A model generated the notes under the pieces. That model did no database searches. It was not told the DNA's origin and was given only the letters and a program-made list of their open reading frames with translations. The position numbers and the translations under genes were made by a program. From Bacteroidota bacterium (GTDB lineage: Bacteria; Bacteroidota; Bacteroidia; Bacteroidales; Prolixibacteraceae), in NCBI GenBank assembly GCA_023488865.1, contig JAMDDG010000215.1:1-12767 (forward strand): a stretch of 12,767 nt of DNA, in the 5' to 3' direction. This document shows positions 1-7,653 of this stretch, piece by piece (position 1 is the first letter of the stretch; each line of letters begins with the position of its first letter).

Positions 1-703
1 ACGAGAAATGGCCCACACCCGGATAGATGGTCAAACCCGGACGGGCGCCGGCTTTCAGAAGCGCTTCCTGCATGTCTTTGGCGCTAAGCGGATCAACGGC
101 CGGATCGTCGGCCCCGTGAAAGATCCAGATGGGTACGTGGGCGATAGTGGCAGCTTTTGAAGTATCACCTGCACCGCAAACCGGTACGGCAGCAGCAAAC
201 AGATGGGGGTTTCGTTCGAGCGCATCGTAGGTACCATACCCTCCCATTGAAAGTCCGGTAATATAGATTCTGGTTGTATCTACCGGATATTTCTTGATTA
301 CCTGATGGATCAGGTCGATCAACAGTTCCATGGGCTTGGATGGTTGGGGATTGAGTTTCATCACCCGGCTTCCTTTTTGCCGTTCGAAATTCGACCATCC
401 CTGGTTGGCCGGACACTGGGGTGCAAGTACAATTGCCGGATGGGTGATCATCATTTGATCGGTGGCAAAATTCTGAACACCCCATTTCAGCTGTTTCTCG
501 TTGTCATTTCCGCGCTCTCCGGAACCATGAAGAAAAATGACAAGCGGATATTTTCGCAACGGATTGGCATCGGGGAAGAGTAACCGGTAATTCAGCGTAT
601 CCCCTTTCCCGTTAAGGTATTTTTCGGAACTAAAACGGGAGGTTTGAGCCTGCGCGAAAGAAAAGGTCAGGCAGATCAATATCAAAGTTAAACTACGCTT
701 CAT
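1..703 (-). CDS. Secreted alpha/beta-hydrolase esterase (PHB depolymerase / prolyl oligopeptidase-like), 3' end cut by window edge
   Basis: The minus-strand frame is open from an ATG at 703 to the window edge, giving 234 residues without the stop. Residues 1-20 form a signal peptide (MKRSLTLILICLTFSFAQAQ), so the enzyme should be exported. Visible alpha/beta-hydrolase landmarks are the oxyanion-region motif HGSGERG (59-65), the nucleophile elbow GLSMGG with Ser152, an acid loop HGADDP (Asp199 or Asp200) and GVGH with the catalytic His232. All triad positions are therefore present and only a short C-terminal tail is missing. The family removes acyl groups (acetyl, feruloyl) from polysaccharides or hydrolyses short esters; the substrate cannot be read from sequence. 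It lies 30 bases downstream of a glycosidase fragment on the same strand, which fits plant-polysaccharide breakdown. Confidence in the fold is high and in the substrate low. Confidence 0.85.
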   Translation of the reverse strand, partial: MKRSLTLILICLTFSFAQAQTSRFSSEKYLNGKGDTLNYRLLFPDANPLRKYPLVIFLHGSGERGNDNEKQLKWGVQNFATDQMMITHPAIVLAPQCPANQGWSNFERQKGSRVMKLNPQPSKPMELLIDLIHQVIKKYPVDTTRIYITGLSMGGYGTYDALERNPHLFAAAVPVCGAGDTSKAATIAHVPIWIFHGADDPAVDPLSAKDMQEALLKAGARPGLTIYPGVGHFS

Positions 704-733
704 TGTAATAGCTTTTTTATTTGCTGTTAAAAT

Positions 734-1003
734 TTATTTTGGTGCTTTCATCCCTAATACTTTAACCATCGGAAGATTGAGGTCTGCAGGAAAGCGGCCT
801 TCAGATTCTTTTTGAAAGAGCCCAAAACCTCCATGATAATCCCAGATGGTCCAGGGAATCTCTTTTTCGTTCAGGTATTTAGTAACTTCTGCATACCAGG
901 CAACCCTATCGTCGTTGTTGCTGTATTTCATAAGAACGCCGAATTCACCGCAAAAAATGGGCACTTTACGCAAGGTTCTGCGCATCAACCACTGCAATGG
1001 CAA
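734..1003 (-). pseudogene. C-terminal fragment of a glycoside hydrolase family 5 (cellulase-like) gene
   Basis: The frame encodes about 80 residues that read like the end of a GH5 endoglucanase or mannanase. KVPIFCGEFGV contains the nucleophile Glu (residue 20 counted from the TTG at 1003), and IPWTIWDYHGGFGLF matches the Trp-rich last beta-strand region of the barrel. GH5 enzymes are usually 300 or more residues with a signal peptide and an acid/base Glu in an Asn-Glu-Pro motif; all of that is absent. A TGA at 1004-1006 lies directly upstream in frame, and the first ~35 bases overlap the 3' end of maeB. The only starts are TTG at 1003 or ATG at 985. The fragment cannot form a whole TIM barrel, so it is most likely a remnant from a deletion, or an artefact of a wrong assembly join. 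It precedes the esterase gene by 30 bases. Confidence 0.8.
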
Positions 1004-3230
1004 TCATATTTACCACATCGCGGACGGTGCAATGCATCTGCATCACCTGCATCGATTTGCGGTTTCCAACCAGAATTGGTCCCAATGTTTCGCAACCGCC
1101 AATGTGCTGAAGACTGTGCATGGCAATATTAGCTGAACTCAAGTTTGGGAATATCAATACATTGCAATCTTTTTCCGCTAATTTGTTGAACGGATACATC
1201 TCCTTGCGGATTTTTTTGTTAACGGCCACACTCAATTGCATCTCACCGTCAACAATCATATCCGGATAGTCCCGGTGCAAGATTTTTACTGCTTCCCTAA
1301 CCTTAGTTGGAGACGCTTCGTGGTTAGACCCAAAGTTGGAATAAGACAACATCGCTACACTGGGTTCGATGTTAAATTGCTTTACCACATTGGAAACCTG
1401 AAGCGCTGTATCTACCAGGTTGTTTACATCCGGCGCAGAATCAATGGTGGTATCAGCCAAAAAGTAAGTTCCTTTTTGACTGATGATCAGGTGCATGCCA
1501 AGAATTTTGGAAACATCCGGTTTTTTGCCAATCACTTCCAAAGCAGGCATAATGGCATCTGCATAGCGTGTTGAATAGCCGGATACTACCGCATCAACAT
1601 CGCCGCACTCCAGCATCACAGCAGCAAAATAATTTTTGTCGAACATCTTGTCAACCGCTTCTTCCAGGGTCATTCCCTTACGTTTGCGTTTTTCGAAGAG
1701 TATTTGGGCATATTTACGACGGAGATTATCGTTGGGACGGTTCCGGTTATCGATGATCTCGACATCACCGAAATCAAGTTCGTTCTCCTCAATCAGCTTT
1801 CTGATTTTCTCCTCGTTGCCAATCAGTACCGGAGTTGCCATCTCTTCCTGGTAAGCAATATTGGCAGCCTTAAGGACGATATAATCACTGGCATCGGGGA
1901 ATGCAACTTTCTTAGGCTCTTGTTTTGCCTTGTCGATCATCATGGATATCAGTTTGTTTTCTGATCCCAACCGATGGCCGAGTTCTTCAGCATATGCATC
2001 CCAATCGGTGATGGTAATACGGGCAACCCCTGACTCAACGGCAGCCTTGGCAACAGCCGGTGCAACCCGGGTGATGAGGCGTGGGTCCATCGGTTTGGGA
2101 ATAAAGTATTCGCGACCATAAACGATGTTGCGGGCGTTGTAAGCTGTCAAAACTGATTCAGGTACCCTCTCTTTGGCTAAAGCGGAAAGTGCTTTTACAC
2201 AAGCAATTTTCATCGCTTCGTTGATGCTCTTTGCCCTAACGTCCAAAGCTCCGCGGAAGATAAACGGGAACCCGAGGACATTGTTGATCTGGTTGGGATA
2301 ATCCGAACGTCCGGTTGCAAAAATGAGGTCGTCACGTGAAGCCTTTGCTTCAGCATAAGGAATTTCCGGATCCGGATTGGCCAGCGCAAAAACAATCGGG
2401 TTAGGGGCCATGGTTTGTACCATTTCTTTCGTGAGCACACCGGCTACGGAAAGTCCGACAAATACGTCCGCACCAACCAAACTATCAGCCAGTGTACGGC
2501 AAGGCGTGTCGCGGACAAACTCCATTTTGGATTTGTTCAGGTCGGTCCGCTCACTTTGAATGACTCCTTTACTGTCGCACATCAGGACATTTTCACGTTT
2601 CACGCCCAACGAAATATAGAGACGGGTACATGAAATGGCTGCTGCGCCGGCACCATTGACAACGATGCGGATATCCTCAATTTTCTTCCCTGCCAGTTCT
2701 ACGGCATTAAGCAAACCTGCAGAAGAGATGATGGCCGTACCATGCTGGTCGTCGTGCATGATTGGTATATCCAGCTCTTTTTTAAGCCTTTCCTCTATTT
2801 CAAAACATTCCGGGGCCTTGATGTCCTCCAGGTTGATCCCGCCAAACGTAGGCGCTAACGCTTTTACAGTTTGGATGAAAAGTTCAGGATCGAGCGCATC
2901 TAATTCAATGTCGAATACATCAATGTCTGCATAGATTTTAAACAGCAGCCCTTTACCTTCCATCACCGGTTTACCTGCTGCCGGACCGATATTTCCCAAA
3001 CCAAGCACTGCAGTACCGTTTGAAATTACGGCGACCAGATTTCCTTTGGCAGTATATTTGTATACGTCATCCGGGTTATCTTTGATCGCAAGACATGGAC
3101 TTGCAACTCCCGGAGTATATGCAAAACCTAAATCACGTTGAGTAGCATGGGGTTTGGTCGGGACAACCGAAATCTTGCCTGGTCTGCCATTGCTATGGTA
3201 ATCCAGCGCATCCTGGTTCAATTTAGCCAT
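966..3230 (-). CDS. maeB: NADP-dependent malic enzyme with C-terminal phosphotransacetylase-like domain
   Basis: The gene encodes 754 residues, close to the ~760 of E. coli MaeB. It should oxidatively decarboxylate malate to pyruvate with reduction of NADP in the cytoplasm, supplying NADPH and pyruvate. The N-terminal malic domain (about 18-160) shows FAYTPGVASPC with the catalytic Tyr38, and VMEGKGLLFK with the active-site lysine. The metal-site and nucleotide-binding part shows MHDDQHGTA (158-166), VNGAGAAAIS (191-200), LANPDPE (283-289) and ATGRSDYPNQINNVLGFPF (305-323). Residues ~430-754 are a PTA_PTB-type domain; in characterised MaeB proteins this domain is regulatory (acetyl-CoA sensing) rather than an active acetyltransferase. 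The ATG at 3230 is preceded by an exact -7 promoter element, so it is probably transcribed on its own. The stop at 966 lies inside a glycosidase fragment, with no room for a terminator. Confidence 0.96.
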   Translation of the reverse strand: MAKLNQDALDYHSNGRPGKISVVPTKPHATQRDLGFAYTPGVASPCLAIKDNPDDVYKYTAKGNLVAVISNGTAVLGLGNIGPAAGKPVMEGKGLLFKIYADIDVFDIELDALDPELFIQTVKALAPTFGGINLEDIKAPECFEIEERLKKELDIPIMHDDQHGTAIISSAGLLNAVELAGKKIEDIRIVVNGAGAAAISCTRLYISLGVKRENVLMCDSKGVIQSERTDLNKSKMEFVRDTPCRTLADSLVGADVFVGLSVAGVLTKEMVQTMAPNPIVFALANPDPEIPYAEAKASRDDLIFATGRSDYPNQINNVLGFPFIFRGALDVRAKSINEAMKIACVKALSALAKERVPESVLTAYNARNIVYGREYFIPKPMDPRLITRVAPAVAKAAVESGVARITITDWDAYAEELGHRLGSENKLISMMIDKAKQEPKKVAFPDASDYIVLKAANIAYQEEMATPVLIGNEEKIRKLIEENELDFGDVEIIDNRNRPNDNLRRKYAQILFEKRKRKGMTLEEAVDKMFDKNYFAAVMLECGDVDAVVSGYSTRYADAIMPALEVIGKKPDVSKILGMHLIISQKGTYFLADTTIDSAPDVNNLVDTALQVSNVVKQFNIEPSVAMLSYSNFGSNHEASPTKVREAVKILHRDYPDMIVDGEMQLSVAVNKKIRKEMYPFNKLAEKDCNVLIFPNLSSANIAMHSLQHIGGCETLGPILVGNRKSMQVMQMHCTVRDVVNMIAIAVVDAQNLA

Positions 3231-3272
3231 TTTAATAAGATTTTATGTTGATTGTAGTATTTTAAAGTGGCA

Positions 3273-3280
3273 CAAAACTA
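3273..3280 (-). promoter_or_regulatory. Putative Bacteroidota -7 promoter element for maeB
   Basis: Reads TAGTTTTG on the minus strand, an exact match to TAnnTTTG, with 42 bases between it and the maeB ATG. No good TTTG -33 box was found at the usual ~20-base spacing; only T-rich sequence lies there. Confidence 0.5.
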
Positions 3281-3364
3281 TCAATAATTTTAAGTTATCG
3301 TTAAAAAATCCAATCCTAAGGTCAAGAATTAAGAAAAAAGAAACATTCGATAAAATTACGGATG

Positions 3365-3574
3365 TTAAAATTCAATATTATACTGTAAATCAGATTGTTT
3401 ATTGTCAGAATGAAACTTCAGGAGGGCCTCCACTTCAAACTTGCATTTCCCGCAACCGGTAGTGGCAAGGGTGAATTTTCTCACTTCATCCATATTTTTT
3501 GCCCCTTTTTTCACCAATTGCAGAATCTCTTTTTCAGTAACCCCGTTGCATAGACATATCTGTCTGTTCTTCAT
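3365..3574 (-). CDS. BFD-like [2Fe-2S]-binding protein
   Basis: A 69-residue protein with the bacterioferritin-associated-ferredoxin (BFD) cysteine pattern: CLC at Cys7 and Cys9, then GCGKC at Cys41 and Cys44, about 31 residues apart. A short helical region between them (VTEKEILQLVKKGAKNMDEV) fits the Fer2_BFD fold. Proteins of this family bind a [2Fe-2S] cluster and pass electrons, for example to bacterioferritin for iron release, or act as domains of NAD(P)H-dependent reductases. No bacterioferritin gene is in the window, so the partner is unknown. It starts 13 bases after the methyltransferase stop and is probably cotranscribed with it. Family call is firm; role is open. Confidence 0.85.
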   Translation of the reverse strand: MKNRQICLCNGVTEKEILQLVKKGAKNMDEVRKFTLATTGCGKCKFEVEALLKFHSDNKQSDLQYNIEF

Positions 3575-3587
3575 TTATTTATGTTAT

Positions 3588-4313
3588 TCAGCTTATTGCC
3601 AGTTCAACTAAGTAATCAAAATGGACCCCTTTAACTTTATCCACTACCATGAAGCCTGATTTTTCAGCAATTGCTGTAAAAGTATCCTGATCAACAAACA
3701 GCCAGGGAAACTTCTTTCCTTTGACCTCCTTGTAACTTAGTTGATAGTTCATCTCTCCGTAATAGGTGTCTGAGGCTATATCAATCCAACTTTCGCCGTT
3801 TTCATCTGTAAACAGGTACAAAAGATCGGAGGAGTCTGCCAGAATTCTGCCGTCCGGATTCAACAGGTTTTTTAAATGATTTAATAAAACAGGCAATCCC
3901 GGTAGGGTCTGGGCAACGCCGGCACCATTCATCAACAAAAGGATCGTGTCAAATTTTTGACCGGTCAGGGTATAAACATCAGCACAAAGTACATCTTTCA
4001 GCCCTCTTTGACGCATAGTCTCACATGAGAGGGGGGAAACGTCGATGGAAGTTACCTCTAAGCCATTGTTAATTAACCAGATGGAGTGGGCGCCGGCGCC
4101 AGCGCCAATATCCAATACTTTTCCTTTGCAACGTTTCAAAGCTTCCTGCTCCTGTACAGGCATCTGTTCAAAGGTCCGGAAAAAATAGGAAGGTGAAAGT
4201 AGCTCATCTTCTGCAATATCAGTTCTCACCAGAATAGCATCACCCGCAATGCCGTGAAAATAATCATTTACAGCTTTCCCGATAGGGTCGTGTTGTTTTT
4301 TTAAGACTGGCAT
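3588..4313 (-). CDS. Class I SAM-dependent methyltransferase of unknown substrate
   Basis: The 241-residue protein has a Rossmann methyltransferase core. Motif I is VLDIGAGAGAHSIWL (66-80), the glycine-rich SAM loop. VTSIDVSPL (87-95) provides the acidic residue that binds the ribose hydroxyls (Asp91). FDTILLLMNG (121-130) sits at the motif IV position. An N-terminal extension of ~60 residues and a C-terminal mixed region surround the core and probably shape the substrate site, but nothing identifies the substrate. No signal peptide or membrane segment is seen, so it should be cytoplasmic. The ATG at 4313 is only 3 bases from a heptamer tandem array and 64 bases after the penicillin-binding protein stop. 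It is likely the middle gene of a PBP - methyltransferase - BFD unit. Confidence 0.85.
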   Translation of the reverse strand: MPVLKKQHDPIGKAVNDYFHGIAGDAILVRTDIAEDELLSPSYFFRTFEQMPVQEQEALKRCKGKVLDIGAGAGAHSIWLINNGLEVTSIDVSPLSCETMRQRGLKDVLCADVYTLTGQKFDTILLLMNGAGVAQTLPGLPVLLNHLKNLLNPDGRILADSSDLLYLFTDENGESWIDIASDTYYGEMNYQLSYKEVKGKKFPWLFVDQDTFTAIAEKSGFMVVDKVKGVHFDYLVELAIS

Positions 4314-4316
4314 TTA

Positions 4317-4353
4317 TTTTGGATTTTGGATTTTGGATTTTGGATTTTGGATT
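4317..4353 (-). repeat. Heptamer tandem repeat, (TTTTGGA)x5, in the methyltransferase leader
   Basis: Five perfect copies of TTTTGGA on the plus strand (TCCAAAA on the coding strand), plus two further bases. The array fills almost all of the space directly upstream of the methyltransferase ATG. Copy number could change by replication slippage and alter the leader length, but this is inference. Confidence 0.9.
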
Positions 4354-4357
4354 CGGT

Positions 4358-4377
4358 CCCTGAGCGAAGTCGAAGGG
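4358..4377. repeat. Imperfect palindrome at the 3' end of the PBP gene
   Basis: The 20-mer CCCTGAGCGAAGTCGAAGGG has CCCT/AGGG ends and an imperfect inner stem. It abuts the penicillin-binding protein stop codon. I recall very similar sequences as dispersed intergenic elements in many Bacteroidota genomes; that is from memory, not from a search. No T-run follows on either strand, so a role as an intrinsic terminator is not supported. Confidence 0.6.
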
Positions 4378-6816
4378 TCAATTTTTCCTGGAAAGTGCAT
4401 CCCTGATTTTCTTCCAAATAGAGGGTTTTTCCTCTTCTTTTTTAGGTGTTGCCCCCTCTTTTTGCAGTTGTTTGCCCTTTGCCTGTTCGACGCTCTTCGC
4501 TTTTAAATCTTCCAGTTTTCTTTTCTCACTCTTAAAGATATCCCAAAATCCGGGTTTGCTCACTTTTAGTTCTTCTGCGAAATGAGGGGTATCCAAAAGC
4601 GCAAGATTTTCGGGCGAAGGCGCTGCAAAAGGGATATTGGCGTTGGAGGCAAAAGCAGGATCGCTGTAATAACTTTTGAAAAAACGGGCCACAACCGGCA
4701 GGGCCATATAGGATCCCTGACCATGCGCCAATGATTTAAAATGCACAGCAGGATCTTCTCCACCTACCCAGCAACCGGTAACAAGGGTAGGTGTGTAGCC
4801 CATAAACCAACCATCGGCATAATTCTGGGTTGTGCCTGTTTTCCCGGCAAAGTCACCCGGAACATTGTACTTCGTTTTAATGGCTGCCCCGGTCCCTTCG
4901 TTGGCTACTGCTTCGAGGTAGTGGTTCATGATCCGGGCATTCTCGGTAGTTAGTACCTGTTGCGGCACAAAATCGGAAGTGAAATTTTTGAGCACTTTAC
5001 CCTTGCCATCTTCAATACGGACTAAGTAGGTGGGTTCAACGGTATGACCTTCATTGGCGAAACAACTATAAGCCTTTACCATCTGTAAAAGCGGAACTCC
5101 GACAGCCCCTAATGCGATCGATGGAAACCGGGGAATATCAACATCTATGCCCATTTTTTTTGCAAGCAGTACAGTTTCGTCAATACCGGTTTCCATCAAT
5201 ACCTGAACTGAAACGGTGTTGACAGATTTGCACAATGCACCTTCCAACGAATAATAACCCCCATACTCGTTGTCGGCGTTGCCGGGGGTCCAATCCTGGT
5301 AGTCGCTGTAAGTAATCTGCTGATTGGCGTAATATTTATCAGGAGGAAGTCCGTTTTCGAGTGCGGCCGCATAGATCATCGGTTTGAAAGCCGAACCTAC
5401 TTGTCTGGAAGATAGTACATGATCGTACTGGAAATAGCGGAAATCGTTGCCTCCGATCCAAACTTTTACCTTGCCGTTTCGTGGATCCAAAGCCACAAAA
5501 CCGCAATGTAAAAGCTTCAGGGATGCTTTTACTGAATCCAATGGACTGATTCTCAATGTCTGATCACCGTCCCACGAAAAAAGCTTAATAGTGGTAGGCG
5601 TTTTAAATATAAGCGCAATCTCTTTGTCGCTTTTACCCGACTCAATCAATCTTTTGTAGCGGACCGATCGTTTCATCCCCCGAAGAACGATGTCCCCGTT
5701 CTTTCCCCAGGGCGCTTCGCCTTTCCAATCTTTGTCGAAAGTACCCTGAAGCTCCTTCATCTGTTGCTTCATCGCATTTTCGGCATATTTCTGCATCCTG
5801 AAATCGATCGTTGTATAGATTTTTAACCCGTCGGTATAGAGATTGTACGGCGTGCCATCCTCTTTTTCATTCTCCGCACACCATTTCTCCAATTGGGGAC
5901 GGATCATCTCGCGGAAGTAAGGTGCCGGACCGGTGTTGTAAACCAAATAGTTGTACTTCAGCCCGAGAGGTTCCTGACAATATCGGTTGGCTTCTGCCTC
6001 TGTAAGGTGGTTGTATTTTTGCATCTGCCGGATCACCGTGTTTCTCCGCTGAAGGGATCTTTCAGGATAGAGCCTCGGGTTGTAAGCATTGTTTGCTTTC
6101 AATAGTCCAACCAGGGTGGCAGCTTGTGTTACAGTTAGTTTTGAAGGAATGGTGCTGAAATATCGTTCAGCAGCCGTACCGATGCCAAAAGTGTTTTCAC
6201 CGAAGGGAACGGTATTCAGGTAAAGAGTCAGAATTTCATTTTTTGCATAAAGCTTTTCTAAACGATAGGCGACAATAGACTCCCTTATTTTACTGACAGG
6301 CAGCGTTAGCGGACCCCAGTTTTCGCGGCCAAATATGTTTTTGGCTATCTGCTGCGAGAGGGTAGAGCCGCCTCCCGAATTGCGGTTGGCCAAAAAAATA
6401 GTTTTGACAAAGACCCTTAAAACAGCCCATTCGTCGATGCCCCGGTGTTCGTAAAAACGGGCATCTTCGGTCGAAACCAACGCATTGATCACATTGGGCG
6501 AGATATTCTTAAAAGTTACATTGCTTCGGTTTTCCACATAGTAACGGCCCAACACCTTGCCATCCTGAGAAATAACTTCTGTGGCAACCGGCTCTTTGAT
6601 TTTAATCAGGGTTTCTGCGTCGGGCAGCTCACCGAAAGTGCCGATGTAAACCAGCACAAACAGGACGGACATCAGAAATAATCCGAAAATGGTAAGTTTG
6701 AGCACCCACAACAAAACAAATTTCAGGGTCGACTGGTTCCCTTTGCGGCGGAAAGCATCCAGAAAAGATTTTTTTTTCTTTCCGGAAGTCGGTTTATGTG
6801 GTTTTATTACAGACAT
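4378..6816 (-). CDS. Class A penicillin-binding protein (bifunctional transglycosylase/transpeptidase, PBP1A type)
   Basis: An 812-residue inner-membrane enzyme that polymerises lipid II into glycan strands and cross-links the stem peptides in the periplasm. A Lys-rich cytoplasmic N-terminus is followed by one membrane segment (about 33-58). The GT51 domain shows STEDARFYEHRGID with catalytic Glu117, GGGSTLSQQIAKN and a second-motif stretch near LEKLYAKNEILTLYLN. The transpeptidase domain shows GSAFKP (nucleophile Ser475, Lys478), SVN (531-533) and KTGTT (659-663), so both activities look intact. A charged Lys/Glu-rich tail (~740-812) is an extra C-terminal extension. The ATG at 6816 is preferred; a GTG at 6837 in the same frame would add seven residues and is less likely. 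It is probably first in a unit with the methyltransferase and BFD-like genes. Confidence 0.95.
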   Translation of the reverse strand: MSVIKPHKPTSGKKKKSFLDAFRRKGNQSTLKFVLLWVLKLTIFGLFLMSVLFVLVYIGTFGELPDAETLIKIKEPVATEVISQDGKVLGRYYVENRSNVTFKNISPNVINALVSTEDARFYEHRGIDEWAVLRVFVKTIFLANRNSGGGSTLSQQIAKNIFGRENWGPLTLPVSKIRESIVAYRLEKLYAKNEILTLYLNTVPFGENTFGIGTAAERYFSTIPSKLTVTQAATLVGLLKANNAYNPRLYPERSLQRRNTVIRQMQKYNHLTEAEANRYCQEPLGLKYNYLVYNTGPAPYFREMIRPQLEKWCAENEKEDGTPYNLYTDGLKIYTTIDFRMQKYAENAMKQQMKELQGTFDKDWKGEAPWGKNGDIVLRGMKRSVRYKRLIESGKSDKEIALIFKTPTTIKLFSWDGDQTLRISPLDSVKASLKLLHCGFVALDPRNGKVKVWIGGNDFRYFQYDHVLSSRQVGSAFKPMIYAAALENGLPPDKYYANQQITYSDYQDWTPGNADNEYGGYYSLEGALCKSVNTVSVQVLMETGIDETVLLAKKMGIDVDIPRFPSIALGAVGVPLLQMVKAYSCFANEGHTVEPTYLVRIEDGKGKVLKNFTSDFVPQQVLTTENARIMNHYLEAVANEGTGAAIKTKYNVPGDFAGKTGTTQNYADGWFMGYTPTLVTGCWVGGEDPAVHFKSLAHGQGSYMALPVVARFFKSYYSDPAFASNANIPFAAPSPENLALLDTPHFAEELKVSKPGFWDIFKSEKRKLEDLKAKSVEQAKGKQLQKEGATPKKEEEKPSIWKKIRDALSRKN

Positions 6817-6900
6817 TTGTCGATATTTTAACGGCACCGATTATAAAAATAATACTTCGGCGTTCTTCTATTAACCATTAATAATTCTATGTCGTTTAGC

Positions 6901-7015
6901 TAAAGAAAATTCTTTGTGCTTCCTTTGTGCTATCCGTCGTGACCTTCGTGGTTAAGTATTTAAATTTTACCACAATGGCCTCAAAGGTCCTCACGAAGGA
7001 ACCAAAGGGGATTTA
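6901..7015. repeat. Large imperfect inverted repeat in the 311-base spacer 6838-7148
   Basis: The left arm (about 6911-6960) carries two CTTTGTGC copies (6912-6919 and 6923-6930) and then CCTTCGTGGTTAA. The right arm (about 6961-7010) runs in reverse complement, with TTTACCACAATGG followed by CACGAAGGAACCAAAGG. The arms match only partly, with gaps. I recall similar CTTTGTG/CTTCGTGGTTAA strings as dispersed intergenic repeats in Bacteroidota, unverified here. The remainder of the spacer (7016-7148) is AT-rich, and I see no gene or exact TAnnTTTG element in it on either strand. Confidence 0.65.
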
Positions 7016-7148
7016 ATTAAACGGCATTGATTAATAATTAGTGAATTGCAAAAGAGTTTCTATTTCAAATTATTTCTATGTATTTCAACTTATTACAATA
7101 TATTAATAAATCATAAGTAAAAATTCTGCCAACCTATTATAACAAACC

Positions 7149-7649
7149 ATGAAGATAGTCATTACTGGTGGAACAGGGTTTCTGGGCCGGCATCTTTCTA
7201 CCTATTTTTTGTCTTTAGGTCATGAGATGATCCTGATCAAAAGATCCGATTTAACAGAAGGGGCCGACCGGATTTCAAAATTAATCAAATCTACGGATGT
7301 TCTGATCAATTTGGCCGGTTCTCCTGTGATTAAAAGATGGACCGCTTCGAATAAAAAAGAGATACTCGGAAGTCGTTTGAATACTACTAACCTGCTGGTT
7401 GAAACGATCTCCCGGCTAAACGGACCGGAAAGACCTTCTGTTTTTTTATCTGCCTCTGCTATTGGTATTTATGACTCTTTCAAAATACATACAGAGACCT
7501 CGACCGATTATGATAACAATTTCCTATCCATCGTTTGTCAGCAGTGGGAAAAGTGTTTGGATCCTCTGCTGAACCTGGATGTTGGCTTTCAGTTTCAGTA
7601 CCCTGATATCACTTCGGCCATACAGGCTGTTATGCAGAAAAAACAGTGA
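7149..7649 (+). pseudogene. TIGR01777-type NAD(P)-dependent epimerase-like gene, apparently internally deleted
   Basis: The start is a typical extended short-chain dehydrogenase: MKIVITGGTGFLGRHL gives the GxxGxxG dinucleotide loop at residues 7-13, then VLINLAGSPV (51-60) and SASAIGIYD (101-109). FLSIVCQQWEKCLDP (125-139) matches the TIGR01777 (YfcH-like) family's FLxxVCxxWE segment. The family then usually continues for about 130 residues, with a conserved Arg/Gly region and a substrate-binding half. Here the text jumps after LLNLDV (140-145) straight to GFQFQYPDITSAIQAVM, which is the family's extreme C-terminus. The total is 166 residues instead of ~300, with the reading frame kept. The jump is near 7583. 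The product would lack the substrate domain and is probably inactive. The alternative is a collapsed assembly. Its stop lies 4 bases from the stop of ychF, which is convergent. Confidence 0.75.
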
Positions 7650-7653
7650 ATGA

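Noticed and set aside
812..1136. Overlapping plus-strand open frames opposite the glycosidase fragment and maeB end
   Set aside because: No recognisable motifs; the composition is that of antisense shadows.
4317..4353. Possible CRISPR array
   Set aside because: The repeats are 7 bases long with no spacers, and there are no cas genes in the window.
4358..4377. Terminator for the PBP gene
   Set aside because: The stem is interrupted and no T-run follows on the minus strand.
6817..6837. GTG start seven codons upstream of the PBP ATG
   Set aside because: The ATG at 6816 gives a normal short cytoplasmic tail, and the extra residues have no supporting ribosome-binding site.
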